From assembly GCA_023388995.1 (NCBI GenBank), contig JAEWFD010000042.1:60707-124706 (forward strand): a stretch of 64,000 nucleotides of DNA, written 5' to 3'. This DNA is from Bacillota bacterium. GTDB lineage: Bacteria; Bacillota_I; Bacilli_A; Erysipelotrichales; Erysipelotrichaceae. The translations under genes were made by a program, and so were the position numbers. This document shows, in pieces, positions 8,628 to 16,465 of this stretch. The notes under the pieces were generated by a model. The model was not told the DNA's origin. It did not search any database and worked only from the letters and a program-made list of their open reading frames with translations. The first letter of the stretch is position 1; each line of letters begins with the position of its first letter.

Positions 8628-9689
8628 ATGTATGATATTGTAATTGTTGGTGCGGGTCCGGCGGGTGCGAATCTGGCCCGTTTGATTGGCGAGAAGTATC
8701 GGATCTTACTGCTGGATAAACGGGATTTGGCTTCTGAATATCCATTGAACTCCATGCGTAAGTGCTGTGGTGGCTTATTGGCTCCGGATGCGCAGAAAAT
8801 GATTGCCAAACTAGGATTGGGCATACCTAAAGACGTCTTAGTGAATCCGCAGTTGTTTGCGGTGCGCACAATTGACTTGACGAATCAGCTGGAACAATAC
8901 TATCAGCGGTTCTATTACAATATGGATCGAGAACAGTTTGATCGCTGGCTGGTGTCATTGATACCCTCAAAGGTGGAGCAAACGTACAATGCGATTGTCC
9001 AAAGTATTACACAGACAGCAGAAGGATTTACGATTCGGTATATGCAAGATGGCAAAGAAACAATTGTGCAAGCCAAACTGATTGTAGGGGCGGATGGTGC
9101 TTTCTCTACGGTCAGAAAACTATTATGTCAAGATGCTGTGCAACCAAAGCAATACATCGCCATTCAGGAATGGTTTGCATGCAATGACCAGATTCCTTAT
9201 TTCACCGCTATTTTTGATGAAGAGATTACTGATTTTTACTCATGGATTATTCCTAAAGAAAAGCATTTGCTATTAGGAACAGCAGTTGAACCGGGAGCTC
9301 AGGCCTGGGGGAAGTATCAGCGTTTGAAAGAAAAACTGGATCAGTTGGGTTTTGCGTTTGATCGCAGCATCAGAACAGAGGGTTCCTATCTTTGCCGACC
9401 GCAGCATGCAACACAGTTTTATGCAGGCAGGGATCACATTGCTTTGATTGGGGAAGCAGCTGGTGCGATCAGCCCCAGCTCGGCAGAAGGGATCAGCTAT
9501 GCTCTCAAAACATCATTGTATCTTGCAGAGAGTTTAGAAGAGGGAATAGAAGGCTTCTTGCATCGATATCAGCGTAAAACGAAAGATATCAAAACAAACC
9601 TGCTTTGGAAAAACCTGAAATGCCCGGCAATGTATCAGCCGGCACTTCGCAAGCTGGCGATGAAATCAGGGTTGCAGAGTATGAAATGA
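8628..9689 (+). CDS. FAD-dependent oxidoreductase, geranylgeranyl reductase-like
   Basis: 353 aa. N-terminal Rossmann dinucleotide motif IVGAGPAGANLARLIG (GAGPAG at 8-13), a CCGGLLAP segment typical of the geranylgeranyl-reductase/digeranylgeranylglycerophospholipid reductase-like group, GADGAFSTVR near 155, and the second FAD motif ALIGEAAGAISPSSAEGI near 270. The enzyme should bind FAD and reduce or hydroxylate a hydrophobic substrate; in Firmicutes these proteins are usually unassigned. SD GGAGGGG precedes the ATG. It sits 16 bases after the HTH gene and could be in the same transcript. Confidence 0.8.
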   Translation: MYDIVIVGAGPAGANLARLIGEKYRILLLDKRDLASEYPLNSMRKCCGGLLAPDAQKMIAKLGLGIPKDVLVNPQLFAVRTIDLTNQLEQYYQRFYYNMDREQFDRWLVSLIPSKVEQTYNAIVQSITQTAEGFTIRYMQDGKETIVQAKLIVGADGAFSTVRKLLCQDAVQPKQYIAIQEWFACNDQIPYFTAIFDEEITDFYSWIIPKEKHLLLGTAVEPGAQAWGKYQRLKEKLDQLGFAFDRSIRTEGSYLCRPQHATQFYAGRDHIALIGEAAGAISPSSAEGISYALKTSLYLAESLEEGIEGFLHRYQRKTKDIKTNLLWKNLKCPAMYQPALRKLAMKSGLQSMK

Positions 9690-9730
9690 TAGCATGCCTG
9701 AATAGCCAACCAAAAACCAAATAGGAAGCA

Positions 9731-9768
9731 AAAAAGCGAATTTCATGTGTCAATGAGATTCGCTTTCG
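9731..9768. terminator. Terminator between converging genes
   Basis: AAAGCGAAT (9733-9741) pairs with ATTCGCTTT (9758-9766), extended inside by TCAT/ATGA. The poly-T is better on the minus strand, so it mainly serves the 5'-nucleotidase gene. Confidence 0.8.
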
Positions 9769-9770
9769 TC

Positions 9771-11291
9771 TTATAAAATGACCTTAATATTATTGGTGTG
9801 CATGACATGAGCAGGCTGATGTTCCCGCAGGTAATCAGCAATGGTATCGACCATCTCCTCATGAATTTCCTGAACAACTTCACAAGGCACCAGCATTGCG
9901 AAATTGCCGCCGCCCGCCGCCCGGTAATTGTTTGTTACGAAGGTAAAAGAATCATCATCCTGCACTGGATTTCCGTGATAGGTTAACGCCTGAATTCTTT
10001 GACCGCGCGGTTTTGCAACGTGAATCTCATAGGATACACCATCGACCATGTCATAATTGTAATGCTGCGGCTTTGGGGCCACATATTCGGGGGAAGGAAT
10101 GAGCTGTGCATCGCTGACTGCAAAATAATGAGCAGAGAATTCCAGAAACTCCCGCAGGACGCTTCCGCTGATGCGTTTCACAACCAAAGTATTAGGATAT
10201 AAATAGGTGGAAACCAGCTCCCGCATCGTGATGAATTGATGAAAGCCGGTAGCACCGTTGAAGAGTGCTGTTGCGGATAAATCAGCATTGGCCCGTTTCA
10301 ATTGCACTTGGTTTAAGAACGAGACAAGTGGATGCTTCTGCACTCTGGCCGTGAATTCATCCGCAATTCTTAGCGAAGGAGATGTATCATCAATCTGACC
10401 AACGGGCAAATCTAGCCAATCTTGCACTTTTTGGTTCAACTCTTGAAACGGTTGTAGTAATGTTTCATCCACCGGATAATCACTTGCTTTGTGGAGTTGT
10501 GCTGTGCATGCTCGCGTTTCCAAATCAAGATCAATGGTCACAAATTCCTGTGCTTTAAACGTGCTTTGGGTAACCAGAACGCCATGAATGTTCTCAACGA
10601 GCGAGCGATGCTGGTGCCCGGTGATCAGAAGATCAAGGCCATCGATAGATGTCATCTCATATCCTTGGTTTTCCCCAGTCAGCCGTTCTGTTGGTTCGCC
10701 GCTGCTTGGATCGCGCTCTAAACCGCCGTGATACAGCGCAATCACAAAATCAGCATGTTCTTTGACTCTTGCGACTTCTGCTCGCAGATGGGTCAGTGCA
10801 TCGATAAATGTAGTATTTTGAATATAAGCAGGGCGCTCCCAATTGGGCACGTACTGCGTTAAGACACCAATTAAGGCAATTTTTTTATCTCCATAGGTTA
10901 TAATTTGCGTGGTTCCTATTGGATGCCCTTTGTGGATGACGTTGGAAGTCAGCAATGCTGCCTTGGTTTCCTGCATGAATTTTTCCAGAATCGCCGGACC
11001 GTAATTGAAATCGTGATTGCCCAGGTTGATGTAATCATACCCCAGCAAATTGAATGTCTGGGCAACGGGATTGGCATATTGATCAGGATGTTGATGGGCG
11101 TAGCTGACCAGCGGAGTGCCTTGAAAAGAATCGCCATTATCCAAAACCAAAAGCGGACCTTCTGCTCTAAACTGCCGGATTGCGGAAGCAATGTGGGCCA
11201 TACCGTAAGTCTGGATGTTATCTCTTGATGTATAATTGGTTGGGAAGATACTGCCATGAATATCTGTTGTTATTAATAGTTTTAAGTTCAT
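9771..11291 (-). CDS. Metallophosphatase / 5'-nucleotidase family protein
   Basis: 506 aa. N-terminal calcineurin-type metallophosphoesterase with TTDIHG (9-13), VLDNGDSFQGTP, NLGNHDFNYG, ALYHGG and ITGHQHRS, i.e. the metal-binding Asp/His/Asn set of the UshA/YfkN class. The C-terminal 5'-nucleotidase domain follows from about residue 300 (VSYEIHV, YRAAGGG). No signal peptide is seen, so unlike UshA it appears cytoplasmic. Substrates in the family are nucleoside monophosphates, 2',3'-cyclic nucleotides or UDP-sugars. ATG at 11291 is preferred to GTG 11300; a very close extended -10 box would leave only about ten bases of leader, so translation initiation may be near-leaderless. Confidence 0.88.
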   Translation of the reverse strand: MNLKLLITTDIHGSIFPTNYTSRDNIQTYGMAHIASAIRQFRAEGPLLVLDNGDSFQGTPLVSYAHQHPDQYANPVAQTFNLLGYDYINLGNHDFNYGPAILEKFMQETKAALLTSNVIHKGHPIGTTQIITYGDKKIALIGVLTQYVPNWERPAYIQNTTFIDALTHLRAEVARVKEHADFVIALYHGGLERDPSSGEPTERLTGENQGYEMTSIDGLDLLITGHQHRSLVENIHGVLVTQSTFKAQEFVTIDLDLETRACTAQLHKASDYPVDETLLQPFQELNQKVQDWLDLPVGQIDDTSPSLRIADEFTARVQKHPLVSFLNQVQLKRANADLSATALFNGATGFHQFITMRELVSTYLYPNTLVVKRISGSVLREFLEFSAHYFAVSDAQLIPSPEYVAPKPQHYNYDMVDGVSYEIHVAKPRGQRIQALTYHGNPVQDDDSFTFVTNNYRAAGGGNFAMLVPCEVVQEIHEEMVDTIADYLREHQPAHVMHTNNIKVIL

Positions 11292-11308
11292 TCTAATCAC
11301 CGTGATCT

Positions 11309-11317
11309 ATTATACCA
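11309..11317 (-). promoter_or_regulatory. Extended -10 promoter of the 5'-nucleotidase gene
   Basis: On the minus strand TGGTATAAT is an extended, consensus -10. The predicted start site is near 11302, only about ten bases from the ATG. Confidence 0.55.
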
Positions 11318-11417
11318 GTTTTAATCCGGATTGGCGATGCGCACGATTGAAAAGGGAGCAGACACTCTGTTTCCAAATATTATGAAACTAAAAGAAATAA
11401 ATTATGAAACAAATTGG

Positions 11418-11446
11418 TTGACAAGTAATTGAGATATGGGTATTAT
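11418..11446 (+). promoter_or_regulatory. Sigma-A-type promoter of the T-box transcript
   Basis: Consensus TTGACA (11418-11423), 17-base spacer, TATTAT (11441-11446). Start predicted near 11453. Confidence 0.85.
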
Positions 11447-11452
11447 AATAGC

Positions 11453-11687
11453 TATAAATCGATGATGAAGAGTAGTAACTGGATGACACAGCGCAGCGAA
11501 CCGGGGATGGTGCAAGCCCGGCAATGATCGCATTTAGTGAAACGAGCTTCGGAGATGTTGCTGTATGTAAGTAAAGCAATTGTGAACCTGCATTAATGGT
11601 ATGAGGTGGTCAGCAAAAGCTGGCAAGTAGAGTGGTACCGCGGAATGATATTCCGTCTCTTGTTGTATGCAGGAGACGGTTTTTTTG
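11453..11687 (+). ncRNA. T-box riboswitch leader (amino acid responsive)
   Basis: The canonical T-box element AGAGTGGTACCGCGG is at 11629-11643. Stem I has the AG-bulge/terminal-loop elements (AGCGAACCGGGGATGGTGCAAG), and the specifier loop can be drawn between GAAG/CTTC (11467-11470 with 11547-11550) and ACT/AGT. Its 5' side is AGTAGTA and its 3' side GAAACGAG. The terminator stem CCGTCTC/GAGACGG (11653-11659, 11673-11679) and T-run follow. Uncharged tRNA should stabilise the antiterminator and switch on the transporter behind it. TGGT in the T-box implies a tRNA with discriminator base A. The specifier could be AAC, ACG or CGA (Asn, Thr or Arg); I cannot fix it by eye. Confidence 0.93.
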
Positions 11688-11737
11688 TAACCAGCCGATC
11701 CTGCATGTCCGCACAAAGTGCAAGAAAGGAATCGCAT

Positions 11738-12538
11738 ATGAAACAAATCTTAAAATGGGCTATGGTTGCAATGATGCTTGCAGCAAGCGCATGTACCAAA
11801 ACAGAAACTCCGAAGGATGAACCAAAAGAAGTGGAATTGCTGCCATTTGAAAAGCAAATTCAAAAAGCAGGAACTCTGGTAGTAGGAACCAGTCCTGACT
11901 ATGCACCATTTGAATCGTTAACACCGGATGGCAAACTAGAAGGCTTTGATATTGATTTGATGCATGCTTTGGCCAAAGAAATTAAACGGGCAGACGGCAC
12001 AGTCTACCAAATTGAATGGGTGCAAATGAGCTTTGATACGATCGTTACTGCGGTGCAAACCGGGCAAGTAGATCTAGGAATTTCTTCGTTTACTTATGAC
12101 AAAGATCGTGATGTATTATTTTCCACTCCATATATTGAAAGCCAGCAAGTTGTATTGGTGAAGAAAGACTCTTCAATCAAGACTTTGGCTGATTTAGAAG
12201 GAAAGAAAATCGGCGTACAGCTGGGTTCTACCGGCGAAGGTGCTGCCAAAGACATTGCCAATGCCAGCTTGATGGCATTGAACAATGTGAATGTCTTGAT
12301 GGAATCCTTGAAAACGAATGCAGTGGATGCTGTTGTTGTGGACAAGGGAGTAGGCGATAATTATGTTGCCAATGCCGGTTTCGTAAAATTGGAAGAACCG
12401 CTGATTGATGAGAATGTATCCATCATTGCGAAAAAAGGAAATCAAGATTTGCTGGATTTAATCAACAAAAGCGTGGAAGCATATAAACAGACAGATGCAT
12501 ATCAAGCAAGTTTAGAAAAATGGGGATTGCATGAATAA
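11738..12538 (+). CDS. Polar amino acid ABC transporter, substrate-binding lipoprotein
   Basis: 266 aa. Lipobox AASAC with Cys at about 19, then a family-3 solute-binding protein: GTLVVGTSPDYAPFE, EGFDIDLMHALAKE, IVTAVQTGQVDLGISSFTYDKDR and a C-terminal LLDLINKSVEAYK. This is the PAAT family that binds basic or polar amino acids. ATG at 11738 is 8 bases after GAAAGGA; the longer upstream frame runs into the T-box terminator and is not coding. It is the first gene behind the T-box leader, so its expression should rise when the cognate tRNA is uncharged. It works with the next two genes. Confidence 0.92.
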   Translation: MKQILKWAMVAMMLAASACTKTETPKDEPKEVELLPFEKQIQKAGTLVVGTSPDYAPFESLTPDGKLEGFDIDLMHALAKEIKRADGTVYQIEWVQMSFDTIVTAVQTGQVDLGISSFTYDKDRDVLFSTPYIESQQVVLVKKDSSIKTLADLEGKKIGVQLGSTGEGAAKDIANASLMALNNVNVLMESLKTNAVDAVVVDKGVGDNYVANAGFVKLEEPLIDENVSIIAKKGNQDLLDLINKSVEAYKQTDAYQASLEKWGLHE

Positions 12539-12556
12539 AAACCAGGAGGTATGGCA

Positions 12557-13246
12557 ATGGAAGCAATGACACTGATTCAAAAAATAATCACCTGGGATAA
12601 CCTGATCTTCATGGTGAAAGGTGCGGGCTATTCCGTTGCTATTGCCATCGGGGCGCTTGTCTTCGGTACGATCTTAGGGATACTGGGTGCTGCCGGAAAA
12701 ATCTCCAAATATAAAGCATTGCGGCTGCTGGCTTCCACCTATGTGGAACTGATCCGCGGAACGCCGATGTTACTGCAAATATTATTTATCTTTCTAGGGT
12801 TTCCTACCATCTATCATTCGCTGACAGGTGCTTATATCCGCTTGAATCCGTATTTGGTAGGTTTGGTTGCCATGAGCATCAATAGTGGTGCGTACACTAC
12901 GGAATTGATTCGCAGCGGGATTATGTCGATTGACAAGGGGCAGTGGGAAGCATGCAAGACGCTTGGCTTAACCTATACCCAAATGATGCGCTTTGTCATC
13001 TTGCCGCAAGCATTCAAGCAAATTGTGCCGCCGCTGGTGAGCGAATTTATCGTTTTGATTAAAGATTCCTCTTTGATCAGTGCCATCGGTGCCGTAGAGC
13101 TTTTGCAAAGTGCGAGCGTTTTGGGCAACTATTACTACAACTATATTATTCCGCTGGTCATGGCATCGGTTATGTACTTGATCATGACAGTAACAATCTC
13201 CTATTTTGCACGAAAATTAGAACGGAGGCTGGCAGCCAGTGATTAA
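12557..13246 (+). CDS. Polar amino acid ABC transporter permease
   Basis: 229 aa, HisM/GlnP-type permease of the PAAT family. Features: MVKGAGYSVAIAIGAL at the N-terminal membrane segment, YVELIRGTPMLLQILF near 65-80, AYTTELIRSGI, and the EAA loop QWEACKTLGLTYTQMMRFVILPQA near 135-155. One permease gene suggests a homodimeric channel. ATG 12557 is 7 bases after AGGAGG; an ATG two codons upstream lies too close to the SD. Ends 8 bases inside the ATPase gene. Confidence 0.92.
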   Translation: MEAMTLIQKIITWDNLIFMVKGAGYSVAIAIGALVFGTILGILGAAGKISKYKALRLLASTYVELIRGTPMLLQILFIFLGFPTIYHSLTGAYIRLNPYLVGLVAMSINSGAYTTELIRSGIMSIDKGQWEACKTLGLTYTQMMRFVILPQAFKQIVPPLVSEFIVLIKDSSLISAIGAVELLQSASVLGNYYYNYIIPLVMASVMYLIMTVTISYFARKLERRLAASD

Positions 13247-13967
13247 GCTAGAACATATTAAAAAATCATTTGTGAATGTTCATGCAGTTCATGATGTATC
13301 GCTGGAAATCAAGCAAGGTGAAATCGTCTGCCTGATCGGTCCCAGCGGCAGCGGCAAAAGTACAGTGCTGCGCTGCATGAATGGCTTGGAACAACCGGAA
13401 GCAGGAACCATCTATGTAGATGGTGAGCAAATGAATTTCCAAAATGAAGAAAAACTGCGTTTGATTCGTGCCAAGATGGGTTTCGTTTTTCAGCACTTCC
13501 ATTTATTTCCGCACATGACGATTCTGGATAATCTGACTTTGGCACCGATGCAGGTGCTGGGAAAGACAAAAGAAGAGGCGGAAAAAATAGCGGGAGACTT
13601 GCTGGAGCGGGTAGGTCTTTCCGATAAAAAGCATGTGTACCCAAGCATGTTGTCCGGCGGGCAGAAACAGCGGGCAGCAATTGCCAGATCACTGTGCATG
13701 AATCCTGATTTAATGCTATTTGATGAACCAACCAGTGCTCTGGACCCGGAAATGGTGCGGGAAGTGCTGGATGTTATGAAAGAACTTGCCAACCAGGGAA
13801 TGACAATGGTTGTAGTGACGCATGAAATGGGCTTTGCAAAAGAAATTGCTGATCGCATTATCTTTTTGGAAGCTGGTGAGATTGTGGAAGAGAATACTCC
13901 GGAAGCATTCTTCAAGCAGCCAAAATCGAAACGAGCCCAGGAGTTCTTAAGTAAAGTGATGTATTAA
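13239..13967 (+). CDS. Polar amino acid ABC transporter ATPase, GlnQ/ArtM type
   Basis: 242 aa. Walker A GPSGSGKST near 34-42, Q-loop FVFQHFHLFPHMT, signature LSGGQKQRAAIAR near 133, Walker B LMLFDEPTSALDPE near 153, switch His in VVTHEMGF near 190. Matches the short PAAT ATPases that drive import of Gln, Arg, His or cystine. GTG start at 13239, 10 bases after GGAGG, overlapping the permease gene by 8 bases. Last gene of the T-box operon, followed directly by a terminator. Confidence 0.93.
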   Translation: MIKLEHIKKSFVNVHAVHDVSLEIKQGEIVCLIGPSGSGKSTVLRCMNGLEQPEAGTIYVDGEQMNFQNEEKLRLIRAKMGFVFQHFHLFPHMTILDNLTLAPMQVLGKTKEEAEKIAGDLLERVGLSDKKHVYPSMLSGGQKQRAAIARSLCMNPDLMLFDEPTSALDPEMVREVLDVMKELANQGMTMVVVTHEMGFAKEIADRIIFLEAGEIVEENTPEAFFKQPKSKRAQEFLSKVMY

Positions 13968-13989
13968 GAGTGGACAGATGTCCGCTTTT
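13968..13989 (+). terminator. Terminator of the amino acid ABC operon
   Basis: GTGGAC/GTCCGC hairpin (one G-T pair) just after the stop codon, followed by seven Ts. Confidence 0.75.
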
Positions 13990-14017
13990 TTTGTATTCTG
14001 AATGCGGGAGGAATGGT

Positions 14018-14449
14018 ATGAAACAATATGACTATCTGATGAGTGCATGCTTATGCGGCGTACCTTGCCGCTACGACGGCAGCGCCAAGACACATACTTC
14101 TTGCAAAGCATTGTATGAACAAGGGAGGGTTCTGCTGATCTGCCCGGAGGTGATGGGAGGCCTTGCGACACCGCGGCTTTCCTGTGAGATCCAGAGTGGC
14201 TGTGTATATACCAAAGAGGGAGAGGATGTCACTCAGTCATTTCTGGCAGGTGCGAAGCAAGCTGCAAAGATGGCGCAAATCTTTGGCATTCAGAGAGCGA
14301 TCTTAAAAGAAAATAGCCCAAGCTGCGGAGTTCATATGATTTATGATGGAAGCTTCAGCAGAACAAAAGTAACAGGCAGCGGTGTCTGTGCTGCTTTGCT
14401 CAAAGAAGCTGGCTTGGAAGTGCTGAGTGAAGAAGAATTATCGCTATAA
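14018..14449 (+). CDS. DUF523 family protein
   Basis: 143 aa. Shows the whole DUF523 (YbbK-like) pattern: SACLCGVPCRYDG near the N-terminus, CPEVMGGLATPR, and KENSPSCGVHMIYDG followed by GSGVCAALL near the end. Conserved cysteines in LCGVPC, CPE and SPSCG suggest a metal or [Fe-S]/thiol site, but no reaction is established for the family. ATG at 14018 follows GGGAGG at 8 bases; the frame further upstream overlaps the preceding terminator and is not used. Confidence 0.85.
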   Translation: MKQYDYLMSACLCGVPCRYDGSAKTHTSCKALYEQGRVLLICPEVMGGLATPRLSCEIQSGCVYTKEGEDVTQSFLAGAKQAAKMAQIFGIQRAILKENSPSCGVHMIYDGSFSRTKVTGSGVCAALLKEAGLEVLSEEELSL

Positions 14450-14588
14450 TAATCATTGGTTCGTCATTGGTTAGCCTTAACGTGTTAAAGTATTGATAAA
14501 ATTATGTCAAACACGATTGGATATCAATCATGAAGAGCTGTATCTGCCAATTCCCATTCAGCGTCTGCTAAAGAAAACATACAAAATA

Positions 14589-14611
14589 AAAAGGAGCTGG
14601 CTGCTCCTTTT
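14589..14611. terminator. Bidirectional terminator
   Basis: AAAAGGAGC pairs with GCTCCTTTT around a TGGCT loop, with an A/T run on both sides; lies between DUF523 and the converging lipoprotein gene. Confidence 0.8.
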
Positions 14612-14612
14612 C

Positions 14613-15098
14613 CTATCGGGTGATTTCATTTAATAACAAGGATTGGGTCTCCTCAAATTGATCAGTCATATTAGCCGGATAGCGAAAGATCATCGTGATT
14701 TCGATCTGACCGGCTGTTCTTGTTGCATAGCAATAGTAGTAACCATCTTTCTCATATTGCTCTACGCTGTATTTGGTGGCAGCAGTCTCTTGCTTTGCCA
14801 TTTGCACCATTTTATCCTGGGCAACGGATCTACCAAATATCATCAATGAGGCATGTTCATTTTTTAATTCAATGCCATCACTGTCCGCATGTTCTTTATT
14901 GCGATCAAAGATCTTGGGATAGGTGAAGGTAAAGTTATATTTCGTATTGACATAGGTTCTCGTTTCTGTCGGTGGTGTAGTGCTCACTGCTATTTGGGCC
15001 TCAGGCATTGCAGCCATCGGAGTATTCTTCGTACATCCTGTCAAACCATAACTAGATACAGAAAGAATCAGAAGAAAACAGATTCTTTGCAACGTCAT
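14613..15098 (-). CDS. Hypothetical lipoprotein
   Basis: 161 aa. Lipoprotein signal peptide with lipobox LTGC (Cys at about 22), then a Thr/Pro-rich linker (STTPPTETRTY) and a compact domain beginning NTKYNFTFTYPKIFDR. That opening, with the following alternation of short strands and helices, resembles the PsbP/YpaA-like surface domains common in Firmicutes lipoproteins, but I cannot name a function. SD GGGAGG is 4 bases from the ATG. Single-gene unit ending at a bidirectional terminator. Confidence 0.75.
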   Translation of the reverse strand: MTLQRICFLLILSVSSYGLTGCTKNTPMAAMPEAQIAVSTTPPTETRTYVNTKYNFTFTYPKIFDRNKEHADSDGIELKNEHASLMIFGRSVAQDKMVQMAKQETAATKYSVEQYEKDGYYYCYATRTAGQIEITMIFRYPANMTDQFEETQSLLLNEITR

Positions 15099-15419
15099 AA
15101 TGCCTCCCTAAATTCTTACAAACATCTCGTATTATATGATGGTTTGCGGGAAATAGCAAGTACCATTATTTCACAAGGAAAAACTTTCTATTTTTAAGGG
15201 CACTGGATTCTTAAAGACCAATGGACTGATTCATTTCATGCTGAGCAGTCAAGTTTTATGAGCCAGCAGACCGATTCAAAAAAGAGATATCAATTACACC
15301 TGATGATCACTGCTAGCGGGGTCAAATTGAACAGAACGGATAGAATTATATATATATAAAGATGAAAATGGATAAATCGAACTCCTTATGTGATATCATG
15401 ATTTCAAAAGGAGTAAGGT
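15099..15419. other. Intergenic region between divergent genes
   Basis: About 320 bases with no convincing gene. It must hold both promoters: a run of alternating AT near 15348-15360 and TGATATCAT near 15391 could serve the rightward GNAT gene. No stable hairpin or repeat of note was seen. Confidence 0.5.
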
Positions 15420-16445
15420 ATGGAAGCAAGAAACACAAAGCGGCTGCGATTGCGCGCATATACAATGGATGATAAGGAAGATGTTCATGCCTATGCTAGT
15501 GACAAGGAAATACTGATATATATGCAATGGGGTCCTAATACATGGGAAGATACTCATGCGTTTTTGACGATGGCAATTGAAGCATCCTTGAAAGAACCAT
15601 GTTCAAAGCGCCATTATGCAGCTGTTGATCAGGAAACCGGAATAGTGATTGGGGGTTGCATGCTTGCGCTTCAGGGAGATCAAGCTGAGATTGGCTGGAT
15701 ATTGCATCACGACTATTGGAATAAGGGCTATGGAACAGAGATGGGACAGGCAATGCTGGAACTTGGCTTTGGTGAATTGGGATTGCATCGGGTGGTAGCT
15801 CGCTGCGACAGCGAGAATCAACGCTCTTATCGTCTGATGGAAAAGCTGGGAATGCGTCAGGAGGGAACATTCCTGGATGCCCGGCCGGCGTACAAAGGAA
15901 GCTCAAGAGTGTACAGCGATGAAGCATTTTATGCCATTCTTCGGGAAGAATGGCTGACCAGGCAAGAGATTGCTTATTATAATACGTTGCCATATCAGTT
16001 TACGGAATTTTGTAATCTGAAAGATTTATATAATGGAGAGATCCGGCTGGTGTGCCTGCAAAAGCAAGAGGCCGTGCTGGCGAAACGCTACCTGCCGGCC
16101 TATCACTTCGCCATTTGCAAGGGCAGTGAGAAAATCGGATCTGTGAATTTGCGCATTGGCTATCAGGATACGTTGTATTACGGCGGTCATATTGGCTATG
16201 ATGTGAATGAAGCACATCGGGGGCATGGCTATGCCGTGCAGGCATGCGAGATGTTGAAGCCGCTGGCTTTAAAACATGGCATGCATACGTTGCTCATCAC
16301 CAATGCTGTAGATAATCAAGCCTCCATGCGGGTGTGTGAGAAGCTGCAAGCCCGTAAAATACGGGTGGCAAGAGTTCCTAAAGACAATGAACTGTACCGT
16401 GACGGCGTCAAATTTGTGAATATATATGAATGGAATATAAACTAA
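15420..16445 (+). CDS. Tandem GNAT N-acetyltransferase (two-domain fusion)
   Basis: 341 aa made of two GNAT domains. Domain 1 (about 1-175) is RimJ/RimL-like: NTKRLRLRAYTMDD, then the acetyl-CoA-binding strand/loop IGWILHHDYWNKGYGTEMGQA, then LGLHRVVARCDSENQRSYRLMEKLGM. Domain 2 (about 190-341) repeats the pattern with IGYDVNEAHRGHGYAVQA and LLITNAVDNQASMRVCEKLQA. Both keep the R/Q-x-x-G-x-G/A pyrophosphate loop, so both may bind acetyl-CoA. Substrate unknown; domain 1 types acetylate protein N-termini or small amines. SD AAGGAGTAAGGT precedes the ATG. Ends at a terminator shared with the converging lipoprotein gene. Confidence 0.85.
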   Translation: MEARNTKRLRLRAYTMDDKEDVHAYASDKEILIYMQWGPNTWEDTHAFLTMAIEASLKEPCSKRHYAAVDQETGIVIGGCMLALQGDQAEIGWILHHDYWNKGYGTEMGQAMLELGFGELGLHRVVARCDSENQRSYRLMEKLGMRQEGTFLDARPAYKGSSRVYSDEAFYAILREEWLTRQEIAYYNTLPYQFTEFCNLKDLYNGEIRLVCLQKQEAVLAKRYLPAYHFAICKGSEKIGSVNLRIGYQDTLYYGGHIGYDVNEAHRGHGYAVQACEMLKPLALKHGMHTLLITNAVDNQASMRVCEKLQARKIRVARVPKDNELYRDGVKFVNIYEWNIN

Positions 16446-16465
16446 AAAGGAGCGCGAGCTCCTTT
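16446..16465. terminator. Bidirectional terminator overlapping a stop codon
   Basis: AAAGGAGC (16446-16453), loop GCGA, GCTCCTTT (16458-16465). The minus-strand gene's stop codon lies within the hairpin. Confidence 0.8.

Noticed and set aside
11555..11557. ATG at 11555 as a methionine specifier codon in the T-box
   Set aside because: It lies in the lower stem/K-turn region below the specifier loop drawn from the GAAG/CTTC and ACT/AGT pairs.
15535..15993. 152-codon frame on the minus strand
   Set aside because: Antisense to the first GNAT domain, with no recognisable motif.
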